A stretch of 64,000 bases of DNA from Azonexus sp. GTDB lineage: Bacteria > Pseudomonadota > Gammaproteobacteria > Burkholderiales > Rhodocyclaceae. The notes beneath the pieces are model-generated. The model was not told the DNA's origin and made no database searches. It was given only the letters and a program-made list of their open reading frames with translations. Shown here in pieces: positions 51,113-61,900 of the stretch. The DNA lies in the NCBI RefSeq assembly GCF_030824335.1, contig NZ_JAVBXX010000011.1, positions 1-64,000 on the forward strand, written 5' to 3'. Numbering within the stretch: position 1 is the first letter of the stretch; every line of letters starts with the position of its first letter. Both the position numbers and the translations under genes were made by a program.

Positions 51113-51140
51113 TTTACATACATCCTTGATTGTATATAAT
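51113..51140 (+). promoter_or_regulatory. AcrR-like operator overlapping the RND promoter
   Basis: The palindrome TACATACA (51115-51122) / TGTATATA (51131-51138) matches the E. coli AcrR operator half-site TACATACAT. It lies across a promoter with TTTACA (51113-51118), a 16-bp spacer and TATAAT (51135-51140). The repressor would block polymerase directly. The start of the adaptor gene is about 30 bp downstream. Confidence 0.75.
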
Positions 51141-51169
51141 AGCGCAAAACTTCCTGCTGGAGCATACCC

Positions 51170-52312
51170 ATGATCACCCCTTCCTCAATGCGGCGCCCTC
51201 TTCTCGCCACCCTGCTCGCTGCGGCACTGCTCGCCGGCTGCTCGAATGGTGCCCCCCCCGCCGCCCCGGCCATGGGACCGATGCCGGTCACGGTACTCGA
51301 CATGCAGCCCCAGAAAGTCGCCAGTAGCATCGAAATCATGGCCCAGACCGAAGGTGCCCGTGAAACCGAAGTCCGGGCACGCGTTGGCGGCATTCTGCTC
51401 AAGCGCCTGTATCAGGAAGGCGAAACGGTCAAAGCCGGTCAGCCACTGTTCCAGATCGACCGTGCACCGTACGAGATTGCCCATGCCGAAGCGCGCGCCC
51501 GCGCCAACCAGACAGCGCGTGAAATGAACCGCCTGAAAGGCCTGGCCGAAGCCAAGGCGATCAGCCAGAAGGATTACGACGACGCTGTGTCGGCCGACGC
51601 GATGGCCCAAGCCGCCTTGCGCCAGGCCGAACTGAACCTGTCGTGGACCACGGTCACCGCACCGGTTTCCGGAACGACCGGTCGCGCCGCACGCTCCGAA
51701 GGCAATCTGGTCAACACCGGGGCCGACAGCCTGCTGACCTCGATCTACCAGACCAATCCGATGTGGGTCAGTTTCTCGCTGGGCGAGAGCGATCTGGCGA
51801 AACTGCCCGGCGGCAAGCTGAATGCGAAAAAGATCACCGGCGTCGAACTGGTTTTGCCCAACGGCGAAGTCTACGGACAAACGGGCAAGCTGAATTTCGT
51901 TGCCACCAACATAGACACCACGCTGGGCACCCAGGCATTGCGTGCCGAGTTCGCCAATCCCGAGCAGCAATTGCTGCCCGGCCAGTTCGTCCGCATCCGG
52001 CTGTTGACCGGCGAACGCGATGGCGTTTTCCTGGTCCCGCAATCGGCGGTCGTCCAGAGCGAGCAAGGCCCCCTGCTGATGCTGGCCGGCGCCGAAAACA
52101 AGGTTGCCCCGCGACCGGTCAAGACCGGCGAATGGCATGGCAAGGACTGGGTCATTCTGGGCGGACTGCAGGCTGGCGACAAGGTGATCATCGACAATCT
52201 GATGAAGCTGCGCCCCGGCGCCCCCATTGCTCCGCATGCCCCCGGCCAGCAGCCACCTGCGCCGGGCGCTGCCCCCGGCAAGGGCGACGCCGCCCCGGCG
52301 AAGAAGGACTAA
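51170..52312 (+). CDS. RND efflux periplasmic adaptor (MexA/AcrA type)
   Basis: The 380-residue lipoprotein has a lipobox LLAGC with the modified Cys at residue 24. The adaptor joins the inner-membrane pump to the outer-membrane channel. Lipoyl, helical hairpin (NQTAREMNRLKGLAEAKAISQKDYDDAVS) and beta-barrel/membrane-proximal domains follow in order. VPQSAVVQSEQGP and the Pro/Ala-rich tail are typical. GGAG lies upstream of the ATG at 51170. It is the first gene of the three-gene operon and is followed 9 bp later by the pump gene. It is closest to MexA/TtgA/AcrA in style; the exact substrate range is unknown. Confidence 0.93.
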   Translation: MITPSSMRRPLLATLLAAALLAGCSNGAPPAAPAMGPMPVTVLDMQPQKVASSIEIMAQTEGARETEVRARVGGILLKRLYQEGETVKAGQPLFQIDRAPYEIAHAEARARANQTAREMNRLKGLAEAKAISQKDYDDAVSADAMAQAALRQAELNLSWTTVTAPVSGTTGRAARSEGNLVNTGADSLLTSIYQTNPMWVSFSLGESDLAKLPGGKLNAKKITGVELVLPNGEVYGQTGKLNFVATNIDTTLGTQALRAEFANPEQQLLPGQFVRIRLLTGERDGVFLVPQSAVVQSEQGPLLMLAGAENKVAPRPVKTGEWHGKDWVILGGLQAGDKVIIDNLMKLRPGAPIAPHAPGQQPPAPGAAPGKGDAAPAKKD

Positions 52313-52321
52313 GGAGCTTTC

Positions 52322-55300
52322 ATGTCGAAATTTTTCATCAACCGGCCGATCTTTGCCTCGGTGATTTCGATCATCATCGTTATCGCCGGCCTGGTCGCCG
52401 CTCAGGTATTGCCCATCGCGCAGTACCCGCAAATCGCCCCGCCTACCGTCCTGATTTCCGCCACCTATCCGGGTGCTTCGGCCGAAACGCTGGCCAAGAC
52501 TGTCGCAGCGCCTATCGAGGAACAACTGAACGGCGTTGAAGGGCTGTCCTATTTCAACTCTTCCGCCTCGGCCAACGGTTCGGTGACCATTACGGCAACC
52601 TTCGAAGTCGGCACCAATGTCGACATGGCAGCGGTCAACGTGAACAACCGCGTCAAGGCTGCCGAGCCTCGTCTGCCGGAAGAAGTCCGGCGCAATGGCG
52701 TGATCGTGCAGAAACGTTCGAACGACATTCTCAAGGTCATCGCACTGGCTTCCGATCAGGGCAAGTACAACACCTTGTTCCTGTCCAACTACGCCAGCCA
52801 GAACATCGTCGATGAACTGAAACGGGTGAAGGGTGTGGGTGACGTAACCATTTTCGGCGCCCAGGACTACTCCATGCGCATCTGGTTGAAGCCGGACCGG
52901 ATGGCGCAACTGGGACTGACGACCAGTGATGTGGCCAATGCGATCAAGGCACAAAATGCCCAGAACGCCGCCGGCAAGGTCGGCCAGGAACCGGCACCGG
53001 CCGACCAGGTGCTGACTTACACGGTCACGGCCAGAGGTCGCCTGCTGACGCCGGAGGAGTTCGGCAACATCGTGATCCGGGCAAACGGCCCGAAAGGCAT
53101 CTTGCGCCTGAAGGATATCGCCCGTATCGAACTCGGCGCCTACAGTTACGATCAGAGCGTGACGCTGGATGGTCAGCCGACCATCGGCATGGGCGTGTTC
53201 CTGCAGACTGGCGCCAATGCGCTGGAAGTGGCCGAGCGCGTACGCGGCAAGATGAACGAACTGAAACAGAAGTTTCCGGAAGGCATGGATTACGTCATCC
53301 CCTTCGATACCACGCGCTTCGTTTCCGCTTCCATCGATGAAGTGCTGAAGACGCTGGTCGAAGCCATGATCCTGGTACTCGCCGTCGTCTACATCTTCCT
53401 GCAAAGCTGGCGCGCCACGCTGATTCCGATGGTCGCCGTGCCGATTTCCCTGATTGGTACATTTGCCGGTCTATGGCTGTTTGGTTTCTCGATCAATACG
53501 CTGACCCTGTTTGCCATGGTCCTGGCCATCGGTATCGTGGTCGATGACGCCATCGTCGTGCTGGAAAACGTCGAACGCCTGATGGCGGAAGAAAAACTGC
53601 CGCCCAAGGAGGCTGCAATAAAAGCCATGCATGAAGTCTCCAGCGCGCTCGTTGCCATCGTGCTGGTGCTCTGTGCCGTCTTTATCCCGGTCGCTTTCCT
53701 CGGCGGCATTGCCGGTCAGCTTTACAAACAGTTTGCCGTCACCGTTGCCGTCGCTGTCGTGCTCTCCGGTGTGGTCGCACTAACCCTGACACCGGCCCTG
53801 TGCGCCCTGCTGCTCAAGGCCCAGCACACGGAAAACAAGCTGTTCGCACCGTTCAACCGGATGTTCGACCGCCTGACCAGCAGCTACACGCGCACTGTCG
53901 GTTTCACAATGAAACACGGCATTATCGGTGGCCTGGTTTTAGTGCTGGTGATCGGGTCGACCGCAGCATTCTTCCGTTTCATCCCCGGCAGTTTCGTTCC
54001 CTCGGAAGACCAAGGCTACCTGATCTCCTCCCTGATGCTGCCGGATGGTGCCACGCTGAAGCGGACCCAGGAAACCGGCGCCAACATGCGCCAGATGGTC
54101 GGCGCCGACCCCGCCGTGCGACACGTTTTCGTCGTCTCCGGTTTCGATCTGATCGGCGGCGGCAACAAACCGAACGCCGGTACCATCTTCATTCCGCTCA
54201 AGGACTGGAGCGAACGCGATGCCAAGGCGCAGGATCTGGCCGGAAAATTCATGGGTATGGGCATGATGCAGCCGGACGGCATGGCACTCGTATTCAACCC
54301 GCCGCCCATCATGGGCCTCGGCTCGGCCGGTGGTTTTGAAGTGTTCGTGCAGAACCGGATCGATGGCGATGCCAAGAAGCTGAACGAGGTCGTCAAAGAG
54401 TTCATGGCTGCGCTGCAGAAGCATCCGGAATTCACCCGCGTCTCCACCTTCTTCCGTCCGACTGTGCCGCAGTTGTTCATTGAAGTTGATGAAGCCAAGG
54501 CGCTGGCGCTGGGCATCCCCCTTACCGATGTCTATTCGACGCTGCAAAGCACAATGGGCGCACTCTACGTCAATGACTTCAACAAGGCTGGCCGTGTTTA
54601 TCGTGTTCAGTTGCAGGCAGAAGCCAATTACCGGATGAAACCGGATGACATCAGCAAGGTCTATGTGCGCAGTGCCACAACCCAGGCGATGATTCCGCTG
54701 TCGGCGATCAGCACGATCAAAAACGTGGTCGGACCGGAACAGGTCGAACGCTTCAATGGTTTCATTGCCGCCAAGATCATGGGCGACTCGAAACCGGGCA
54801 TCAGTTCCGGTGACGCCATCCGCATCGTCGAAGAAGTTGCTGCAGCCACCTTGCCGAATGGTTACGCCATCGACTGGACCGGCCAGGCTTACCAGGAAAA
54901 GCGCAGTTCCGGTTCGTCGCTGCAGGCATTCGGCTTCGCCATCATCATGGTGTTCCTGATCCTCGCCGCCCAGTATGAAAAGTGGTCGCTGCCGGTCGCC
55001 GTCGTGATGGCCGTGCCTTTTGCCCTGATGGGCGCGTTGACCGCTATATGGTTGCGCGGCATGCCGAACGACATCTACTTCCAGATCGGCCTCGTTGTGC
55101 TGATTGGCCTAGCGTCGAAAAACGCCATCCTGATCGTCGAATTCGCCGCCCAGAAGTACGCGGAAGGCATGAGTGCGGCAGATGCGGCAATCGAAGCGGC
55201 ACGCCTGCGCCTGCGCCCGATCATCATGACCTCGCTGGCTTTCGTGCTCGGCGTCTTCCCGCTGGTCAAGGCGACCGGCGCTGGCGCCGCCGCCCGCCAG

Positions 55301-55441
55301 TCGATGGGTACCGGCGTGTTTGGCGGCATGATCGCGGCCACGTTCATCGCCACCATTTTCATCCCGCTCTTCTTCAAATGGCTGGAGCGCGGCAAACAAA
55401 TTAATCCGGCGCACATCGACGTCGAGGAGGACAAGGCATGA
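52322..55441 (+). CDS. RND efflux pump, HAE1 family (AcrB/MexB type)
   Basis: At 1039 residues this is the standard length for AcrB-type proton-driven drug/solvent exporters. The N-terminus SKFFINRPIFASVISIIIVIAGLVAAQVLPIAQYPQIAPP is diagnostic of HAE1. The proton-relay pair D408-D409 lies in GIVVDDAIVVLENVER; the corresponding Lys region is in GLASKNAILIVEFA. Twelve transmembrane helices and two large periplasmic loops are evident. AAGGAG precedes the ATG. The coding sequence ends in an ATGA overlap with the outer-membrane factor. Expression is likely derepressed by ligands of the adjacent TetR-type regulator. Confidence 0.95.
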   Translation: MSKFFINRPIFASVISIIIVIAGLVAAQVLPIAQYPQIAPPTVLISATYPGASAETLAKTVAAPIEEQLNGVEGLSYFNSSASANGSVTITATFEVGTNVDMAAVNVNNRVKAAEPRLPEEVRRNGVIVQKRSNDILKVIALASDQGKYNTLFLSNYASQNIVDELKRVKGVGDVTIFGAQDYSMRIWLKPDRMAQLGLTTSDVANAIKAQNAQNAAGKVGQEPAPADQVLTYTVTARGRLLTPEEFGNIVIRANGPKGILRLKDIARIELGAYSYDQSVTLDGQPTIGMGVFLQTGANALEVAERVRGKMNELKQKFPEGMDYVIPFDTTRFVSASIDEVLKTLVEAMILVLAVVYIFLQSWRATLIPMVAVPISLIGTFAGLWLFGFSINTLTLFAMVLAIGIVVDDAIVVLENVERLMAEEKLPPKEAAIKAMHEVSSALVAIVLVLCAVFIPVAFLGGIAGQLYKQFAVTVAVAVVLSGVVALTLTPALCALLLKAQHTENKLFAPFNRMFDRLTSSYTRTVGFTMKHGIIGGLVLVLVIGSTAAFFRFIPGSFVPSEDQGYLISSLMLPDGATLKRTQETGANMRQMVGADPAVRHVFVVSGFDLIGGGNKPNAGTIFIPLKDWSERDAKAQDLAGKFMGMGMMQPDGMALVFNPPPIMGLGSAGGFEVFVQNRIDGDAKKLNEVVKEFMAALQKHPEFTRVSTFFRPTVPQLFIEVDEAKALALGIPLTDVYSTLQSTMGALYVNDFNKAGRVYRVQLQAEANYRMKPDDISKVYVRSATTQAMIPLSAISTIKNVVGPEQVERFNGFIAAKIMGDSKPGISSGDAIRIVEEVAAATLPNGYAIDWTGQAYQEKRSSGSSLQAFGFAIIMVFLILAAQYEKWSLPVAVVMAVPFALMGALTAIWLRGMPNDIYFQIGLVVLIGLASKNAILIVEFAAQKYAEGMSAADAAIEAARLRLRPIIMTSLAFVLGVFPLVKATGAGAAARQSMGTGVFGGMIAATFIATIFIPLFFKWLERGKQINPAHIDVEEDKA

Positions 55442-56880
55442 ACGCCGCCCCCCAGAATTTCTCCCCTGTTGCCCGTCGGGTTTTCCGGCTGACGCCCCTG
55501 GCCTTCGCCATTCTGTTATCCGGCTGTGCCGTTGGCACGGATTACCTGCGCCCGGCCAACTGGTTGCCCGACGCCTTCCAGGAAACACCGACCGCCGAAG
55601 TCAAAATCGAGAATCCTTCGGTCAACGCCCGCTGGTGGTCACTTTTCCAGGATGAAACACTAAGCAGCCTGATCGAGCAGGCGCTGACCGGCAATGCCGA
55701 CCTGCGCACCGCCGTGGCCCGCGTCGAACAAGCCGATGCCGCCGCCCGCGAGGCAGGCGCCTCGTTCTTTCCCAATGTGGATGCCCAGGCCAGCGGCAAC
55801 AATACGCACCTGAGCGAGAAGACCGCCACCTGGACGGTCAATTCGCCGGAAATCCTGCGCGCCCGCAGTGCTGGTCTGAGCCTGTCGTACGAACTCGACG
55901 TCTGGGGCCGCGTCCGGCGCAGCAACGAAGCAGCGCGCGCCAACCTGCTGGCCAACCAGTATTCGCGCGATGCCATCCAACTGTCGGTAGCCGGTCTGGT
56001 CGCCGGGAACTACCTGAGCCTGCGCGCCCTCGACGCACAACTGGCGGTTACCGAAGAATCCCTGAAAAGCCGCGAGGAAAGCGCGCGACTGGTGAAAACC
56101 CGAGTCGATGCCGGCCTGGTCTCGCCACTCGACCAATATCAGGCCGACGGCGCGCTAGCCGCGCTGCAGGCACAACGCGCCGACCTGCGGCGCGCCCGGG
56201 CGCTGGCCGCACACCAGTTGGCGCTGCTCACCGGCAAACCGGACTTGCAGATCGCCGCCGGCGATCTTCGCCAGCTACCCTTGCCGCCGGTGCCACCGGC
56301 GGGCCTGCCGGCCGACCTGATCGAAGGCCGCCCGGACGTGCGCGAAGCCGAGCAACGACTGATTGCCGCCAACGCCAACATCGGCGTGGCCAAGGCCGCG
56401 TACTACCCGAAGTTCTCGCTAACCGGCGGCATCGGCAGCGAGAGCAAGACCTTGTCCGACCTGTTCAGCAGCGGCGCCAGCACCTGGAGCGGCGGTCTCG
56501 GCCTGTTCATGCCGCTGCTCGACTTCGGCCGGACCTCGGCACGCGTCGACCAAGCCAAGGCAGTGAATGAGCAATCGTTGATCGCCTGGCAAAAATCGCT
56601 GGAAGTGGCCTACAAGGAAGTCCGTGATGCACTGGTCAATTTGCGCGAAAACGGCGTTGCCGAAAACGCCCAGCAACAACGGGTCGATAACGCCCGGAAC
56701 GCGCTCAAGCTGGCACGCCTGCGCTACGACGCGGGCTACTCGGGCTTTCTGGAGGTCCTCGATGCGCAGCGTGTCAGCAACGATGCCCTGCTCGCCATGA
56801 TCGCCACCCGTCAGGCTCGCCTGACGGCAGCGGTCGAGCTGTTCAAGGCATTGGGCGGCGGCTGGCAATCTGCTTCCTGA
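55438..56880 (+). CDS. RND outer-membrane channel lipoprotein (OprM/NodT type)
   Basis: The 480-residue outer-membrane factor has lipobox LLSGC with Cys30 for lipid attachment, two TolC-like repeats (about 70-260 and 275-470) and family blocks such as WWSLFQDETLSSLIEQALTGNADLRTAVARVEQAD and LPADLIEGRPDVREAEQRLIAANANIGVAKAAYYPKFSLTG. It completes the tripartite exporter. It is coupled to the pump gene by a 4-bp overlap and is convergent with the heme oxygenase gene, 4 bp away. Confidence 0.94.
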   Translation: MNAAPQNFSPVARRVFRLTPLAFAILLSGCAVGTDYLRPANWLPDAFQETPTAEVKIENPSVNARWWSLFQDETLSSLIEQALTGNADLRTAVARVEQADAAAREAGASFFPNVDAQASGNNTHLSEKTATWTVNSPEILRARSAGLSLSYELDVWGRVRRSNEAARANLLANQYSRDAIQLSVAGLVAGNYLSLRALDAQLAVTEESLKSREESARLVKTRVDAGLVSPLDQYQADGALAALQAQRADLRRARALAAHQLALLTGKPDLQIAAGDLRQLPLPPVPPAGLPADLIEGRPDVREAEQRLIAANANIGVAKAAYYPKFSLTGGIGSESKTLSDLFSSGASTWSGGLGLFMPLLDFGRTSARVDQAKAVNEQSLIAWQKSLEVAYKEVRDALVNLRENGVAENAQQQRVDNARNALKLARLRYDAGYSGFLEVLDAQRVSNDALLAMIATRQARLTAAVELFKALGGGWQSAS

Positions 56881-56884
56881 AACC

Positions 56885-57475
56885 TCAGCCGAGTCCGTCT
56901 GGCCGCTCCCGATCGGCCAGATGGATCAATGATGAGAATACCAAGCTGGCGCCGGCACTGACTTCATCGAGACTGTCTTCATCGACCAGCACTTGGCGTA
57001 AGGCACTCAGCACCCCCTGCCAATGCGCGCCACACCCCGCAGCAAGATCGGTGAAATAAGTGAGCTTGGCGGCAAATTCGCCGCCCAGTCGCGCCATCAG
57101 ATGGCGAGCAAGTACCTGTCCGCCTAGCGCCGATCCTTCGACCGCATAGATGACACCCAGCAGGCCGGCCTCCGTCCCCGGCAGATCAACGCTCATTGCT
57201 GCCGGTGGCAAATGACCAAGCCTGGCCAGATCACCGGCCAGCAGAGCACGTCGCGGCCGATAAAGACTGGCATGTGATGAATTCTCCAGACGAGGCAAGA
57301 GCACCTGCTCCAGTCCATCGTAAAAGACATGGAAGAGAATCAAGGCCCGGGCGATGTCATCTGGCCCAATATCATCCTGCATCAAGCGGGAAAAAGCAGT
57401 TGCCGATTCCAGTTGTCGATGCAATATCGCCGTGCGGGCGCGCAGCCCAACCAGCGGATCAGTTGCGCCGACCAA
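56885..57475 (-). CDS. bphO: Heme oxygenase (biliverdin-producing), BphO type
   Basis: BphO oxidises heme to biliverdin IXalpha, CO and iron, supplying the chromophore of the phytochrome encoded just upstream. The 196-residue product shows the proximal-His region in LRARTAILHRQLES, and YAVEGSALGGQVLARHLMARLG is the distal-helix GxxxG region of bacterial heme oxygenases. The start is taken as TTG at 57475; no ATG or GTG lies in frame before residue 30. It overlaps the phytochrome 3' end by 17 bp, implying coupled translation. The start codon choice is the main uncertainty. Confidence 0.88.
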   Translation of the reverse strand: MVGATDPLVGLRARTAILHRQLESATAFSRLMQDDIGPDDIARALILFHVFYDGLEQVLLPRLENSSHASLYRPRRALLAGDLARLGHLPPAAMSVDLPGTEAGLLGVIYAVEGSALGGQVLARHLMARLGGEFAAKLTYFTDLAAGCGAHWQGVLSALRQVLVDEDSLDEVSAGASLVFSSLIHLADRERPDGLG

Positions 57476-58922
57476 GCTGCATCACCAGTTCACGCAGTTT
57501 CAGGCCGAGCAAGCGTGCTTCGTTGTCCCAGGGGCGACAACGACCAAGCCGCTTCTCGACCCATTTTTCGAAGGAACGACGTGGCGCAATGCCAAATACG
57601 CCGTCATGACGTTCCACCGGCTTGTCCGGATTCCCCCCCCAGGCCACATCATGAATATGCTCATGACGCGTCAGATAGACGCGCAGCATCAACCCGTCGG
57701 CCGTCTTCGCCTTTACCGCCAACACGCCGGCAACCCGTGATAGCGGACAATCCGGCAACTGACGTTGCAGCGACTCCGCCAGCCAGACCGAATCGAGTTG
57801 CTGACTGACAAACCAGTTATCCACACTGGACAACGCATCGGGTTCGAACCCCTCACCCCAGTCGACATGCCCCTCGTTCAGGCAAAGCTGCACCCCGTCA
57901 ACAGCGAATTCACCCGCCAGCCAACTACCGAGCCTGGGCCAGGCAGCGACGATATCACCGGCATCATGCACGATTTCCCGGGCTTCACCGAAACGGCGCA
58001 CCAGACCGTCGAGCAACTGCATGCGCCGCTGCGCGAAATATCCCGCCAGCCCAAGCGTATGGGAACGGACCTCCTGCGATGCCTGGCTCAGTTTCCCCAG
58101 CCCGACACGGCGGGGTGTGGCGTTATGGCAGGCAATCAATCCCCATAACTGACCACCGACGACGATAGGGAAGGACAGGGAAGCACCGACCCCCATGTTG
58201 GCGAGATAGACAGCATGTACTGGCGAAACGCTGCGCAGGTCGGAATAGCTGAGATCAGGCACCTGCGCATCGCGACCGACGATGGGAACGGCCTCGGCCA
58301 GCACATCGGGAATCAGGCGCCAAGGATTCTGCTGATACAGTGCGCGAGCAATCTGCGGAATGTCGCTGGCCGGGAAGCGCAGCCCCAGATAGGAACCGCC
58401 CACCCCATCCTGACGGACCTCGGCCAGCACCTCGCCATCACCATCTTCGAGAAAACGGTAATACATCACCCGCTGGAAACCTGTCTGAAAACACACCTTC
58501 TCGATCAGCGCCTGACGCTGCAGTTCGACCTCGCTATTACTGGCCGGTGGGACAACCCCCTGGCTGAAGATACCTCGAAAAGTTTCCTCGTCATGGCGAG
58601 CTATCAATTCAACAATGATCTGCCCCTGGGTATTCCGACTGAAGACTACATCGAGCATGCCCTCGCTGCCAGGCATTGCCGCGTCGTACTGCAGGCGGCT
58701 TCCGGCACGCTCACCAAGCTCGGCAGCCATCTCGAGAAGTACCGAAGGGATTTCCGCACCAACTGCAACCACGACATTCGGCGGCAGAAAGGCACCGATG
58801 TTGGTCGAGAAATGACTGATCCTGAACTGCGCGTCAATCACCAGCAAGGCACCATGCGGCTGTATGGCCCCCGAAAGATGCAACTCTTCCTTTTCACACT
58901 CGTCGATAAAACGTCTATCCAC
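57459..58922 (-). CDS. bphP: Bacteriophytochrome photosensory core (PAS-GAF-PHY) without output domain
   Basis: The protein has 487 residues. The biliverdin-attaching Cys is C9 in FIDECEKEELHL, next to SGAIQPHGALL. The GAF domain has PASDIP with D187 and the SPVHAVYLANMG block with H236, both conserved in bacteriophytochromes. The PHY tongue shows the PRxSF motif (APRRSFEKWVEKR). The sequence stops at LRELVMQLGRRN, with no histidine kinase, GGDEF or other effector. The start is GTG at 58922, which overlaps the stop of the upstream gene by 8 bp. It presumably photoconverts between red and far-red states and signals by protein interaction, with the upstream multidomain protein as the obvious partner. 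Confidence 0.9.
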   Translation of the reverse strand: MDRRFIDECEKEELHLSGAIQPHGALLVIDAQFRISHFSTNIGAFLPPNVVVAVGAEIPSVLLEMAAELGERAGSRLQYDAAMPGSEGMLDVVFSRNTQGQIIVELIARHDEETFRGIFSQGVVPPASNSEVELQRQALIEKVCFQTGFQRVMYYRFLEDGDGEVLAEVRQDGVGGSYLGLRFPASDIPQIARALYQQNPWRLIPDVLAEAVPIVGRDAQVPDLSYSDLRSVSPVHAVYLANMGVGASLSFPIVVGGQLWGLIACHNATPRRVGLGKLSQASQEVRSHTLGLAGYFAQRRMQLLDGLVRRFGEAREIVHDAGDIVAAWPRLGSWLAGEFAVDGVQLCLNEGHVDWGEGFEPDALSSVDNWFVSQQLDSVWLAESLQRQLPDCPLSRVAGVLAVKAKTADGLMLRVYLTRHEHIHDVAWGGNPDKPVERHDGVFGIAPRRSFEKWVEKRLGRCRPWDNEARLLGLKLRELVMQLGRRN

Positions 58923-61900
58923 GTTCAGCCCTCGCCAACAAATCTTCAAAATCGACCGCTTCCAGCGGCCGGGACAAATAATAACCCTGCACGACTTCAC
59001 AACCATGTTGGGCCAGCCACTGGAGCTGGCGCTCTGTTTCCACCCCTTCGGCGACTGTGCGCAAGCCCAGGGCCTTCGCCAGACTGAGCACAGCCCAGGC
59101 AATGGCCTCGTCATCGGAGTCGCTACCCAGGCCATCGACAAAGCTCTTGTCGACCTTGAGCTCGGCCAGCGGCAGGCGCTTGAGATAAATCAGCGACGAA
59201 TAACCTGTGCCAAAATCATCGACACTGATTGCGATGCCATTTTCGTGCAGGCGGTTCAGGTTACCAATCACTACCTCACTGCTCTCAAGCAATGCGCCTT
59301 CAGTAATTTCCACCTGCACCAGGCTCGCAGGCACTTCGCTTGCCTGAAGGGCCGCAACCAGTGCATCGGCCATGTCTATTTCCCGCATATTGCGTGGCGA
59401 ACAATTGAAAGCAATCGGTGGTACCTGCAATCCCAACTGCAGCCAGGTGGACAACTGCGCCAGCAACATCCGCTGAACCGCCCGGGTAACTTCCTTGATC
59501 AGGCCGCAAGCCTCGCAAACCGGAATAAACTCGGCGGGTGACATATCACCCAGCTCGGGGTCACGCCAGCGCAACAGGGCCTCGGCACCAACCGGGGGTT
59601 GACCTGGCTGCAAACCGAACTTGGGTTGATAGACCAAACGCAGGCGCCCCATATCAAGCGCCGCCCGCATCGCACTCTCCATCGTTGCCCGCTTGAGCAG
59701 TCGGACATGGAGATCGGGGACGAAGAACTCGACCCGATTCCGGCCCAGTTCCTTGGCCCGGTACATCGCGGTATCGGCCGCCTTGAGCAAGGCATTACTG
59801 TCCTGTCCATCCTCGGGGAAAAAAGCCACACCAACACTTGCTGAAACGAAAAGCTGGCGCCCCTGCACATCGAAGGAAGCCGCCAGTTCATCGACGATGC
59901 GCCGGGAAACCTGGCCTGCAACCTCCGCTTCGCAATCCGACAGGATGGCCGTAAATTCGTCACCACCGAGGCGCGCCACAGTATCGACGTCACGCATCAC
60001 CTGTTGCAGACGATTGGCGGCCTGCCGGAGCAGATCGTCGCCGAAGTCGTGGCCGAGGGTGTCGTTGATATCCTTGAAGTTGTCGAGATCGATGAACATC
60101 AGTGCCAGCCGCTCCTTCTTGCGCCGCGCCTGGGCCAGCCCATGACGCAGGCGGTCGTGGAACAGGGTACGATTGGGCAGCCCGGTGAGCACATCGTGTG
60201 CTGCCAGATATTCAGCCTTGCGCTGGGCGTTCTTGATATCGCTGATGTCAGAAAAAACAGAAACAAAGTGTTCGACCCGGCCATCGGCATCATCAACCCG
60301 ATTGATCGTCAGCCATTCGGGAAAAACTTCGCCATTTTTGCGCCGATTCCATATCTCCCCCTGCCAGAACCCCTTATCACGCAAGCAAGCCCACATTTCC
60401 ACATAAAAATCCTTGCTGTGGCGTCCTGACTTCAGCAAATGGCCAACCTGCTTGCCCACAGATTCCTCGGTGCTGTAGCCGGTAATGGCCACGAATGCTT
60501 TGTTGGTCGTCTGGATAACCCCCTCCGCGTCAGTCACGACGATGGCCTCGCCAGCCTGATCGAAGACCCGGGCAGTGATGCGCAATTGCTCCTCGGCTAA
60601 TTTGGTGGCCGAAATATCTTCGGCTTCCAGGATCAAGGCCACGGGATTGCCGGAAGGATCGCACAAGGTCTGATGGACTACCCGCAAATAGCGGAGTCCG
60701 CGCGCATCAATAACCTGATACTCCGCCGTTACCGCCTGCCGGTTACGTAGCGAGGATACCGTGCCATCCCACAAACTAACGGCAAAGGCATGATCGAACA
60801 AAGAAAAGTCGTTATTGCCCAGAACCTGCTTGTCCTCAAATCCGAAGAATTCGACAAAGCGGTGATTGGCGTAAATGTAGTTACCGGAGACATCGCGCAT
60901 TGCGAAGATAACCGTCGTGTTTTCCATCAGCGCGTTCAGACGCTCTTCCGATTGCGACAGCGCCTCCTGAGTGCGGACGATATCGGTCACATCGATAAAA
61001 CTGACCACCAGCGAGCTGATGTTTCCCGTTTTTCCAAGCCCTGGTGAAATCTGCACACGCAGGTCACGCTTGTCGATCTGCACCATCACCTGTTCGCGGT
61101 CACCGTGAGCCAATGCCCGACCCAGCCAAGCTTCCATTTCAGCCAGGGTATCTGGCAGGCGCAAGCGCGACAGATGCTGACGCAGCGCCGTCGATCTCAG
61201 GTCAAAACGACGTGCCGCCGGTGCATTGAAGCGTACCAACTGCATGGCTCGGTCAAATACCAGAACCGGATATTCCAGCGCGTCGTAGAGGTGTGCGTAA
61301 TCCTCCGTCAAACGCGACAGTTCGATGGTCTTGACGTTGAGTTCTTCGTTCAGGCTGACCAGTTCCTCGTTGGTTGCCTGCATTTCCTCGTTGGCCGCTT
61401 CCAGTTCCTCGTTGGTTGCTTGCAACTCTTCGTTGGCAGCCTGCGATTCCTCGTTGAGCGCCTGCATCTCCTCGTTGGCGGTCGCCATTTCCTCGATCAG
61501 AGCCTGCAGGTGTTCGCGCGTGGTCAGCAGTTCGTCTTCCAACTGCTGCGTCGAAGTGGGTATCACCTCCTCGACAACAGCTTCCTTGACCTGCTCCGGG
61601 GCAAAAATGACCAGCAGCAACTCACCCGAACCGTCCGAGACGGGTTCGACGATGAGACGGAGGAATTCGCGCCCAAGGCGCCGACGCCGGCCCTTCTGTG
61701 TGGCATTCTGCGTCTGGCAGCGACGCAACAGGGTCAGTATCTCGCCGCGCAATTCTGGCACCACAACATCGCCCAAGGTCAGACGCGAAACACCAACCGG
61801 GAAAACCATGTGTTTCTCGACCTCACCGGCCGTGTGCAGCACGTTGCCTTCCCGGTCGCAGACCGCCACCGTCAGCTTGAAATGTGAAACCAGTCCGGAC

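Noticed and set aside
51185..53404. A 739-codon antisense frame over the RND adaptor and pump genes
   Set aside because: Again a codon-bias shadow of two well-supported genes, with no motif.
61320..61530. Repetitive sequence suggesting a CRISPR-like or tandem DNA array
   Set aside because: The repeats are irregular 21-27 bp units that encode a heptad coiled coil (NEELQATNEE-type) inside the CheB-CheR hybrid protein. There are no spacers of constant length.
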